DNA from: Pachyseris speciosa | Taxonomy: Eukaryota > Cnidaria > Anthozoa > Scleractinia > Pachyseridae | Length of the DNA: 64,000 nucleotides | Assembly (NCBI GenBank): GCA_016490735.1 | Contig: JAEMWC010000245.1 | Location: 337,501 to 401,500, forward strand | Reading direction: 5' to 3' | Part shown: positions 55,320 through 64,000 of the stretch, piece after piece | How the letters are laid out: the number at the start of each line of letters is the position of its first letter | Position numbering within the stretch: position 1 is the first letter of the stretch | The notes under the pieces: generated by a model | What the model saw: the letters and a program-made list of their open reading frames with translations, nothing else | Told to the model about the DNA's origin: nothing | Databases searched by the model: none | Position numbers and translations under genes: made by a program

Positions 55320-56640
55320 GACAAGTAAACGGGTCTTAGTTTTCGGGGTATTAGGTTTATGGGTTTTCAGGATCTTAGGTTTTCTAAAGACCACAAATAT
55401 GTAAATATCTCGTTTTGTGGTATGCACATTTTTGGCATCTAATTGCGATTCATCCAGCAAACAGATCATGGTTTCTGTGTCCTTTAATAAAGTTATCTGT
55501 GGCCGTTTTAAATGTAAACATTTAGTGTGCAATTGCTTGTTTGTGTTCTTCGAAATTCCAGTATCAATAGTGTACGTCTTGAACCTGACTGTTTACCTTT
55601 GTTTTGCCATTGAGCAGTTTGGACCTAGCCGTTCCAAAATTTCAGCCATTCAAAAGTTTTTTTTGGAGCCATTTAGTTGTTCACCTTGAGCCGTTCAAAA
55701 AATTTAAGTTGTTCAGCCATTCCTATATTTAGCTCCTCCGAATATAAGCCCTTGGATGACAAGGACACAACCAGGTGAGCTATAGGGGAGCCTGGCGAGG
55801 GAGATGACACAGTATTCAACAACAGGTTCACAATCAAGTTTCCGCTTTTGTAGCTGTTCATTACATAGCGTTAACATTACACCAAGAAAATTAGCTAGAA
55901 GTTATAAACTCGTTTTGAATTTTTTTCATTTGTTGATCAAAAAATAAAACTAAAAGCATGTAAATACATGTTTGATGTTGCCAAATTGTTGGCATCAAAC
56001 GTGAATAAAATCCCTCTGTAATGAAACAAAGTATAAAACTTAAGCTTAAACGAAAATGTTTTTCCGCATAACTTTATTACTGTCTTCAAATATTCTATTC
56101 CCAAACACACAAATGTTTCACTTGTTCTTCCTGTCTTTAGCTGAACGACTTAAGTGCTCGTCCAAGTGCCCAATTTGAATTTCTTCAAATAATGAAACAT
56201 CTCACTGTCAAAATGTGCCCTTTGTCGCTCAGAAAAGACTGGAAACAAAGCATACAATAGCCTATTCAGTTCTGCCGCATCCTGTTCATTACCGCAGCAT
56301 AAGTCAACTGCAAAAACACCAAGGCAAAACCGATGTTTTTGAATTGGTTAGGCAAGGTTTTGACTAGGTGAAACTGAGGCACAGAGCCACAAATCCACCA
56401 AGGCAAAGTTGCGGTAAATGGATAGTTTAGAGCAGTACTTTAGTTTTGGTTGTTTGCTTGTCGTGTAGATACACTGTACTGGGTTGACGTCACAACTATC
56501 ACTAGCTCCAGTCTTCTTTGTCTGTGGTTTTAACTTTGAAAACCTTGATTTCCATTGTGTTTTAAAAATCACAGATATCTTCCAAGATTTCCCATTATTT
56601 TCTTTGCTATAATTTGCGTGTTTATCATGTCTACTTTTCA
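55320..56640. other. No supported gene
   Basis: Host-type AT-rich DNA. Short frames, no family recognised, no paired repeats. Confidence 0.45.
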
Positions 56641-56654
56641 GGAATAAAAAATAG

Positions 56655-57130
56655 GGGTGATATGTACTTTATCCTTAAGGATTTGATAAGGATCCTTGGA
56701 GGATCTTAAGCAGGATCTTTAAAAGATCTTTAGTAGGATCCTTAAGGATTTGGCTGTAAAGGATCCTTGAAGGATCTTAGAAGGATCCTAAGCAGGACCT
56801 TGAAAAGATCTTTAGTAGGAACCTCAAGGATTCTTGGAGGATCTTAAGCAGGATCTTAAAAGAATCTTTAGTAGGATCCTTAAGGATTTGGTAGGATCTT
56901 TGGAGGATTCTTTCAATCAATTTGCTAAGATCATTGACAGGATCCTACAAGATTCTCAAGGATTTTATGAGGATCCCTCAAGAATCTTAAAAGGATCATC
57001 AATGAGATCCTGAAAAGATCTTTATTAGGATCCTTTATGATCTTAAAGGATCAATTTGCAAAGATCTTTGCCAGGATCCCTAAAGTTCCTCAAGGATTTA
57101 AAGACGATTTATTAGGTTCCTTAAAATTCA
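56655..57130. repeat. GATC-rich minisatellite, second locus
   Basis: About 475 bp of irregular units such as AGGATCCTTGGAGGATCTTA and AAAAGATCTTTAGTAGGATC, with dozens of GATC sites, many in BamHI (GGATCC) or BglII (AGATCT) context. Same family as 51060-51350. Confidence 0.88.
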
Positions 57131-57543
57131 AATCAAAATCTTGAAATGATCCTTGCAATCAATTTGTATTTGTATTTACCAATTTGCCTATGGGAAAACT
57201 TTTTAGCAAAGCAGTAAGACACCCAAAAAATGTCTGCTTATGAACAACATGCACATGTGCAACTTTGACTGTGGTTAAGCAGTGGACTATAGTGTAACAT
57301 CCTACCCAGAGGGTGTGGGCAGCAATGTTTCCTGTTACTTTCATGCCTTCCTGGTACAGACACAGGGTTAAACTTTCCTGTTGTATGTCTAGGATTGTTT
57401 GTGAAGACTCTCCTTCTTAATATTATCTCTAAATTGAATCAGTACCAATTTCTTCAGTAAATTTTACAACAGTTGTACATGTAAAATCAACTACAATAAA
57501 ACATTATTTAGGAACCCAGGAAGCAAATTATTTGTACATGTAC

Positions 57544-57650
57544 AAGGATACTTAACAAATTAATGTGATCAATTAAGCTGAAGCCACTCTAAGGGCACTA
57601 AAGTATCCTTGTCACTCCAGCCACATCCCACAAGCTTTACATTTTCATTA
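57544..57650 (+). repeat. Penelope-derived fragment lacking the ribozyme segment
   Basis: It reads GGATACTTAACAAATTAATG through CTCTAAGGGCACTA, then directly AAGTATCCTTGTCACTCCAG and CACATCCCACAAGCTTTAC. The same words at 54430-54695 (opposite strand) are separated by about 160 bp that include the hammerhead. Confidence 0.75.
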
Positions 57651-57839
57651 TTTGTACGTATACCTTGGTTTGATGGACTATGTCTTTGTCACCAAAGTCC
57701 CCTTGACCTAAAGCCAAATTTTGTAAATACACAGCAATCAGTGGGATTTTTCACTAGAAATATGATGGCCAATTAGAGACTTGACACTGTTTTAAAGTAA
57801 AAATAGAGCTGTAACCAGGATAAGACATATTGAAGTGAA

Positions 57840-58590
57840 AAGCGTTCCCTGGTTAAAAATTAAAAACATAAGCTTTCGGCTATCAGTCTATAGCCTTTAA
57901 CAAATGGAAAACGTAATGTGTGGCTGGAATATATACAAAGAGGGTGCAAAATTTGAGAATAAAAATACAAAAAGACGTGTGAAAAAAGCTAGAAGATGAA
58001 AATGTAAAAGAGGTCTAATTACAATAAAATGGAGTATTGCCTAGGCAACGGTTTAGAGTTATTATCCGCATCGACGAGTTTTGCGGTGTGCCAGGTTCTA
58101 GAGTTTTTCGGACACGGTAATTGCCTTTGTCAATGACGCAAGCATTATCTACATAGGAGAAACCAGAAGATGTTTCCAAACCTGAAAAAAGGAACATCAA
58201 CGAAACTTGAAGTATTCAAATGGCTCTAATGTTGCCAACCATGCAAAACAATCATTCCATTGATTTCAATAATGCTTGTATCATTGACAAAGACAATTAC
58301 CATGTCTGAAAAACTCTAGAATCCTGGCACACCACAAAAATCGTCAACGCGGATAATATCTCTAAACCGTTGCCTAGGCAATACTCCATTTTATTGTAAT
58401 TAGATCTCATTTTCATTTTTATCTTCTAGCTTTTTTCACACGTCTTTTAGTATTTTTATACTCCAATTTTCACACCCTCTTCGTATATATTTCCGTCCGC
58501 GCGTTACATTTTCCATTTGTTAAAGGCTATAGACTGATAGCTGAAAGCTTATGTTTTTAATTTTTAACCAGAGAACACTTTTTACTATTT
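57840..58590 (+). mobile_element. Penelope-like 3-prime end with inverted duplicate
   Basis: The centre encodes a GIY-YIG endonuclease piece (IIYIGETRRCFQT, then KKEHQRN, NHAKQSF and the CIIDK..NY segment, 58145-58320) on the plus strand. The following 3-prime region (58270-58590: CCTAGGCAATACTCC, TTTTTTCACACGTCTTTTAG, AAAGGCTATAGACTGATAGC) is repeated inverted at 57840-58130. The inverted copy also encodes part of the domain on the minus strand (CVIDKGNYRVRKTLEPGT). Such inverted terminal duplications are typical of Penelope insertions. Confidence 0.8.
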
Positions 58591-58599
58591 TTAAGGTTT

Positions 58600-59040
58600 T
58601 TTAATTTTCTACAAACACAAGGATGAGACAAGGATGAGAGTTCACAGAGTTCCTATCATTTTGGCTGTAACTTGCTACCGACTTTCAGTAAATCTTGTGC
58701 ACTCTACCCTTATGACCTGCTATTGAAGGAGAACCTTTCCATATCTTTGTGAGAATTGACAAGAGTTTCATCTTGTTTGGCCTCTGCTTAAGAGTTGCAT
58801 GAGAGGTTTGGGGTCAGCAATGACTAAGTGTGCAGTGGGTTCAACAAATATATGCAAACAACATAGCATGGGACCTTGTCACCTCATTCTACCTGGAGTT
58901 TGGTGATCTCTTTGTGGTGATTATGGTCAGACGGGTTGATATTCTCAAAGTCTATTGTTATCATGTCATGGCAATCCAATAGTCTTCAACACGCAGCATA
59001 ATCTTTGACAGTGTTATATTAAAGTAACTGTTCTCCATAC
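58600..59040. other. No supported gene
   Basis: Nothing recognised between the Penelope fragment and the SINE. Confidence 0.45.
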
Positions 59041-59044
59041 ACTG

Positions 59045-59450
59045 CCGACCAGTTAGCTCATTTGGAAGAGCACCAGACTACGGTGCGGGAGGTCGAGGGT
59101 TGAAACCCCAGCCAGACCAGCACTCAAGGTCTTTAAATAACTGAGGAGAAAGTGCTCCCGGTGTAATGACATCTGCAAATGGTTAGACTTTCTAGTCTTC
59201 TTGAAGAAGGACGATAAACTGTATATCCTGTCTCACAACTCTTCATCATTGATTCTCTGGGACGTTAAAGAACCCTTCCGATGCCTTCGGCTGCCCACTC
59301 CAACCTACTCAAATAAAGTATGTATGTAAAGAACCCACGCAAAGAGTATGGGATGTAGTTCCCATCTGAAGGTTGGATTGGTAAATGCTCAAGGATATTC
59401 ACTGTATAAGCTACTCTAAAATCTGATGGTAAATAAAGTATGTATGTACA
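59045..59450 (+). mobile_element. tRNA-derived SINE
   Basis: Head with CAGTTAGCTCATTTGGAAGA and CGAGGGTTGAAACCCC (B box GGTTGAAACCC). Body with ACTCAAGGTCTTTAAATAAC, GAGGAGAAAGTGCTC and TAGACTTTCTAGTCTTCTTG; tail ending AAATAAAGTATGTATGTA, a phrase that also occurs internally near 59312. Same family as 34300-35205. Confidence 0.85.
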
Positions 59451-60090
59451 TAATGTTTGATCCACTTTCTAGTTACCATTCCTCCCTTCTTTTAAAGTAA
59501 GTTTTTATTGGATGTCAAACTGTTGGCTACTTGTGCTTGTTTACAATGAAGGTATAAAAATTTCACTTTAGAACTTGCCACCCAATGAAATCATGTGTGA
59601 ACTTAAGGTGGCCCCTTGTAAACTCTCATGCTTGTTTGACCCAAATGATGAAAAACGAAGAAAACACTTGACTGTGTAACTCTCATGCAAGGCAACTCTT
59701 AGCAACTCTCATCCCTGTTTGGCCCAAGCTTTAATGGATTCATTAGTTACCGCAAGTATGTCCTTTAGGTTTGTCAGAGAAATGATGGTACCCTATAGTC
59801 CAATTATAATAAATTATAGCTTCAGAACATTGTTTGACATGACTACCCTACACTGTAATTGAAGGTTGAATGATACAGAGAAGATAAGCTGTTAAGAACA
59901 GCTTGAACCCTTTATGTAACAAAATGCCAGGTAAAAAAATATGAGGACAGAAATTTGCTGCAGGAAGATTCCTCCACAATCTCTTGTTTGTTTGAAATGG
60001 ATCATAAAACAGTAACTTATGTGTCACAAAACTGAGTTCTTCAATTTTTTGTTTAAAATTGTGCAACATTTATATCAGTAATCAAAATAC

Positions 60091-60334
60091 CTTGCCACGT
60101 CCTATGTAGTGCAGCTACATTTCTTGCAGTGACCTTAATCCAGCAACATCCATTCTCTGCAACAACATCCACCATATAACTCAACTCTGTTAAGTCTTGA
60201 CCAATGAAGCAAAATGGTTTGAATACAGCAGTGACATCTCTCTCCTCCTCAGCCGTTAGTAAAACAGCCTCAAGAAATGAAAGGTTTGTACTCTTGATTT
60301 GCGCATTATGCAAAGGCTGAGAAACTCTTTGTAA
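60091..60334 (-). CDS. Exon of a UPF0415 (C7orf25-like) gene
   Basis: On the minus strand the acceptor TATCTGTTTTTCAG ends at 60335 and the donor GTATTTTG begins at 60090. The 244 bp start in phase 0 and end with one extra base, encoding LQRVSQPLHNAQIKSTNLSF, LEAVLLTAEEERDVTAVFKP, a VVAENGCCWIKVTARN segment and AALHRTWQ. C7orf25/UPF0415 proteins have the same order: STNL..L.AIV..AE...DVV.V, then VVDVVANGG.TWVK..GR...ALHNIW.G. The start codon exon should lie to the right, beyond the LINE relic or outside the window. Function of the family is unknown. Confidence 0.8.
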
Positions 60335-60369
60335 CTGAAAAACAGATAATAATGCAAGCACCATTCATA

Positions 60370-61100
60370 CAAAACACATCACATAATTATGTAATTGAAG
60401 CAGGGTCTTGTTAATTAAGAGTGAACTACTAGATCAATTGGCCAGCTGCCACCATTTACATGAAGCTTCAACTGGGGCTTCAATTTATACTGATCTTACA
60501 TTAACCCACTCACTCTAGATCTTCATGGTTTCATTTATTCAGCTTTTACCACAACTTGCAGAAACTTTACAATGACTAATAATTTCACTGTCTAACTTTC
60601 AAGCAAAATGTACTGGTTCCAATAAAAAATGTTCTCAAACAATCTAGACCAATAAAATAAAAACTATGCACCAAACTTTCTAAAATGCACATGGTCTTTA
60701 ATCTTTAATCATATACACCTACCTGTACATCAGTTTTCACTCTGCTAAGAGTGACTCCACCCAACCCGAGATGTGTGATACATTATGTAGGACAGAGTCC
60801 ACAGCACAGGGAACTACTTAACCAACTCTTTTCGCTAAGTGTGTGGGTTCTTTTACTTCCCCTTGCATGTGTATGTGTAAGAGAAGCAGGCAAGGTCAAT
60901 GGCTGTTGAGCACTCAGCCAGCATAATAATTATTATCATAATTTTAAGATACCGGTTTGTGGTCTGGTCTGAAGTTTAAAGAATCTTTGGTAAGCAAATT
61001 GCCTCCACTTTGAAGAGATCGCTTCTATTATAGAACTGCTGTATAAAACACAGCAGAAAGAAGAGGAAGCATTATAAGGCAGAAAAACTGTTCCAAAATT
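60370..61100. other. Intronic DNA, nothing recognised
   Basis: No upstream exon of the UPF0415 gene could be identified here, and no repeat pairs. Confidence 0.45.
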
Positions 61101-61285
61101 TCTAACCAATTAGTATTTACAGGACCCCTTTGATAACAGTACTATTTGTACTGATGGGTTTATCCTGTTTAAATATTTGTTTAATATTCGTTTATTATTG
61201 TTATTCGATTCTCTCCAGTCGTTGGGTGTTCTTCTGGGTTGTTCTACTGGGTAGTGTTGATTGTGTCTCAGCAACTCCCCGTAGC

Positions 61286-63110
61286 TTAGAGACACAACAC
61301 TTTCTGCAACAGGTGAACAGTTCCAAGAATGGCCGATAATTGTACACTTCCAAGGAAGTCAGGTACATCGAGCTTGCCAAACCAGGTCTTTGCACTTTTT
61401 GATATGCTTCCAAGAGCACCAATCACGATCGGTATTATTGTGACTTTCGAGGCCCTATGAATCCTTCTGATTTCAAATGCTAGTTCCTGGTACTTTTCCA
61501 CCTTCTCCTCCTCAGTCCTGGTGATGTTCTGGTCCACTGGCACCACTATGTCAATAAGTGTCCATTTCTGTGTGTCTTTACGCACTAGAGTAATATCTGG
61601 CCGATTATGCTTCAGCACTTTGTCTGTGTAGATAGTCATGTCCCAGGTAATCCTCACTTCTCCATTTTCTGCGATTGGCAAGGGTTGATAGTCATACCAC
61701 TTGCCAGTTCACTCTATCCCATACTTCCTACACATCTCCCAGTGTACCCCCAGGGCCACCTTGTCATGGCGCTTCCTATACTCTCTCTGGGTGAGCTTCT
61801 TGCATCCACTGACAATGTGTCATACTGTTTCAGTGGCTTCTCCAAACAATCTACACAGTGGTGTCTCTGAGGTGTTATAGCAGCCAGAATCAAACCTTCT
61901 GTCTCCTTTTTTACGAATCCATTCCTGAGCCATCTCCAAGACTCCTCTCCAGCTCTCTCCTGATATTTGTTGGACAAAATCTCCATGTAGGGCTTTCTCC
62001 TTCCAGTTTTTAATTTTCTCTTCTTTCCTCCTCCTCTCATAGTCCTGCAGACTCTCTTCTTCAACAATCACCTTCTCCTTCAACGCAGCTTGAAGCATTC
62101 ACTCTGTGCTCTCTCTTAGGTAGCCATGAAGGGATTTGCTCTCCCTCCTTACACACTCCTCGATGCCAATCAGTCCTCTTCCCCCTTCCTTTCTCGGCAA
62201 GTACAGCCTCACAACATTACTCCTGGTGTGCAGACAGCCATTCATTGCCAAGATCTTCCTAGTTATTCTATCCATGCTGGCTACCTCCTCCATTGTCACG
62301 TCCACAATCCCCTCACTGTAATGTACTACACCTACAGCCCAGGTATTGATGCCACCGATCAAATTTCCTCCATTCAGTTTTGATCTACACAACTTCTTGA
62401 CTCTTCTGATATACTCCGATGTTATCTTGTCTTTCATCTTGGTGTTGAGAGTATGGTCCAACTGCAAGATGCCAAGGTATTTGTAGCCTTCTTCCTCTAT
62501 TTCCCCGATGTGCTGGTCGTCAGGTAGGTTTATTCCGCTACTGCTAACTTGTCTTCCCCTTCTCATTTCCAAAACAGCACACGTCTAGCCCAAATGACAT
62601 CTTAATGTCTTGCGAGAAGATCCTTACTACTTGAATAAGTGAGTCTAGTTGATCTCTGCTAGCTCCGTACAACTTCAGATCATCCATGAATAGCAGGTGG
62701 TTAACGGGCTTCAGGGCTGTGCTCTAGTGGTGCCCAGTGGCCCCTGGCGACTTACTTTTGCCTTTGGGCGACAAAGAAATCTTAGTTTTTGCCCAAAAGT
62801 ACTATGCTGGGCACCCTGAACGTCAAAGGTTTCGTGTTTTGGGCTCCCATAAATTTTTCTTAGAGCACAGCCTTGCGCTTCATGTCCTTTGCCAGTCTGT
62901 GTTCGTAGTACTTGGGTCAAGGGGAACATGATCACTATAAACAGTAGAGGTGACAAGGAGTCAGCTTGAAAAATTCCTCTCCTAATGTCCACCTGCCCGA
63001 AAGCCATTCCTCCTGATGTCAATACTGTCTTTCAGTTCACCATGCTGTTGCTGATTATGGAGATCATATTTTTGGCAGCCCCAACCATCTCAGTCCAGGC
63101 ATTTCAGGAT
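61286..63110 (-). pseudogene. R2/NeSL-like LINE with restriction-like endonuclease (3-prime half)
   Basis: Reading leftward: RT piece VDIRRGIFQADSLSPLLFIV (62980) with the conserved G-x-x-Q-x-D/G-S-L-S-P motif, interruption by a MITE, then HLLFMDDLKLYGASRDQLDS (62660-62700) with the catalytic MDD. The thumb follows (GYKYLGILQLDHTLNTKMKD, GGRGLIGIEECVRRESKSLH, 62100-62570) and the C-terminal region (61286-61870) with HNRPDITLVRKDTQKWTLID, the RPD...D signature of restriction-like endonucleases, and VPIVIGALG-like ends. Stops and frameshifts separate the pieces. The family inserts by target-primed reverse transcription. N-terminal half absent. Confidence 0.8.
62714..62872. mobile_element. hAT-like MITE inside the LINE RT
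   Basis: Inverted ends GGGCTGTGCTCTA and TAGAGCACAGCC enclose about 159 bp. The flanks GGGCTTCA (62706-62713) and GCGCTTCA (62875-62882) are 7/8 identical, fitting an 8 bp hAT target duplication. Its removal brings the RT pieces on either side together. Confidence 0.72.
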
Positions 63111-63126
63111 CCATGAATGTGGCACC

Positions 63127-63130
63127 ATAT

Positions 63131-63189
<59 letters not shown>
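63127..63189. repeat. (TAA)n microsatellite
   Basis: About 21 uninterrupted AAT/TAA triplets. Confidence 0.97.
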
Positions 63190-63190
<1 letters not shown>

Positions 63191-63335
63191 GAAGTTTAAT
63201 TCCACCATCATCGCAGTTAATCCGAATTACAATGTGGTTACACTTGTACAACTATAAAATTTACATACACGTAAAGTTGATCAAAGAGGGACTGGGTTAC
63301 AATAAGTTTTATAATAAAATTACAATTTTATTCTT

Positions 63336-63631
63336 CCAAAGTGAGTGAATTAAGAAATACAACATGATAGAAATGCATATAACATCAAATGGAACTCGGA
63401 AAAAAAATCCGAGTTCCAGATGGGATTTGAACCCACGACCCTCCGCGATCTAGACGGACGCTCTAACCACTGAGCTACTAGTCTCCAGTAGCTCAGTGGT
63501 TAGAGCGTCCGTCTAGATCGCGGAGGGTCGTGGGTTCAAATCCCATCTGGAACTCGGATTTTTTTTCCGAGTTTCCATTTGATGTTATATGCATTTCTAT
63601 CATGTTGTATTTCTTAATTCACTCACTTTGG
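63336..63631. repeat. Near-perfect palindrome of 296 bp with two tRNA-like cores
   Basis: The left arm (63336-63479) and right arm (63487-63631) are inverted copies with only a one-base length difference in the GAGTTCC/GAGTTTCC word, around a 7-base centre. Each arm has CCAAAGTGAGTGAATTAAGA, a small AACTCGG/CCGAGTT hairpin with a poly-A/T interior, and a tRNA-like body. The left body is antisense, the right sense. Confidence 0.93.
63487..63560 (+). repeat. tRNA-like sequence (SINE-type), right arm of the palindrome
   Basis: D arm GCTCAGTGGTTAGAGC, anticodon arm TCCGT-CTAGATC-GCGGA (AGA at the anticodon position), B box GGTTCAAATCC, and an acceptor strand CTGGAAC that pairs only partly with the 5-prime side. 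The short variable loop does not fit a serine tRNA, so this is a tRNA-derived repeat head rather than a working gene. A third copy lies at 63825-63900. Confidence 0.7.
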
Positions 63632-63651
63632 AGGTTTGGTTGGTTGCATCG

Positions 63652-63750
63652 TCGATATGCCTTAATGTGACTGCGTGATGCAGTTATGAGTCATATGCGC
63701 CATATGCCTTAATGTGACTACGTGATGTAGTTATGAGTCATATGTGCTAG
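63652..63750. repeat. Tandem duplication of about 53 bp
   Basis: ATATGCCTTAATGTGACT followed by CGTGATG and AGTTATGAGTCATATG occurs twice; a third partial CCGCGTGATGCGGTT follows near 63770. Confidence 0.8.
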
Positions 63751-63822
63751 TCATCATTTGGCTGTGTGACCGCGTGATGCGGTTCCAGTCAAAAGCCCAC
63801 ATTTCACCCTTGCTCACCATAG

Positions 63823-63945
63823 AGTCTCCAGTAGCTCAGTGGTTAGAGCGTCCGTCTAGATCGCGGAGGGTCGTGGGTTCAAATCCCATCTGGAACTCGG
63901 ATTTTTTTTCCGAGTTTCCATTTGATGTTATATGCAATTTTATTC
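63823..63945 (+). repeat. Third copy of the tRNA-like repeat
   Basis: TCTCCAGTAGCTCAGTGGTT through GGTTCAAATCC, then the same AACTCGG/CCGAGTT hairpin and TTTCCATTTGATGTTATATG as in the right palindrome arm. The open frame across it (VAQWLERPSRSRRVVGSNPI) is a translation artefact of the tRNA-like body. Confidence 0.85.
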
Positions 63946-64000
63946 TTATACAAGTTAAAATATGGGTATATATATAATCTAAGAATCTCAAGATTATTAA

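Noticed and set aside
63744..63977. 77-codon frame at the right edge
   Set aside because: The VAQWLERPSRSRRVVGSNPI peptide is a known type of tRNA-repeat artefact.

Overview
The window is animal nuclear DNA: no operons, introns with consensus splice sites, about 60% A+T, and transposable elements stacked inside one another. The element set (a Polinton/Maverick with capsid genes, a DIRS tyrosine-recombinase retrotransposon, Penelope-like elements, a short-LTR Gypsy, a restriction-like-endonuclease LINE, tRNA-derived SINEs and many foldback MITEs) together with a UPF0415/C7orf25-like host gene fits a cnidarian, most likely an anthozoan (coral or sea anemone). That assignment is inference from the repeat complement, not from a marker gene.

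Region 1 (681-21677) is a 21.0 kb Polinton. It has terminal inverted repeats (TIRs) of about 530-560 bp and a 5 bp ACAGG direct repeat on each side. It carries protein-primed DNA polymerase B, retroviral-type integrase, packaging ATPase, major capsid protein, a penton-like minor capsid protein, a coiled-coil/membrane protein and several small unrecognised proteins. Every long gene is broken by stops or frameshifts, so the copy is dead. A 6.4 kb DIRS element (11951-18315) sits inside it, and that DIRS is itself split by a reverse-transcriptase insertion (about 14030-15420), giving three nested levels. A tRNA SINE has inserted beside the penton gene.

Region 2 (21683-38300) is host DNA. Two minus-strand exons of a UPF0415/C7orf25-like gene lie here (22356-22476 and 33109-33202); a third lies far to the right (60091-60334). 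The introns are filled with TTAA-flanked MITEs, a Tc/mariner-like non-autonomous element, foldback elements, a ZNF862/hAT-like transposase relic and SINEs.

Region 3 (38329-44654) is a degenerate Gypsy element with LTRs of about 125 bp, interrupted by a non-LTR retrotransposon fragment and by an unrecognised acidic reading frame.

Region 4 (44.7-64 kb) is mostly repeats. It holds a tandem array of tRNA-Thr-like units, GATC-rich minisatellites, a 125 bp tandem repeat with a palindromic core, Penelope-like fragments, a complete type I hammerhead ribozyme fold at 54508-54588, a UPF0415 exon, an R2/NeSL-like LINE relic and a 296 bp near-perfect palindrome built from two head-to-head tRNA-like sequences.

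The most noteworthy signals are the hammerhead ribozyme, the Polinton whose TIRs carry a shared protein-coding leader and a terminal foldback, the triple nesting of element classes, and the host gene whose exons are tens of kilobases apart.
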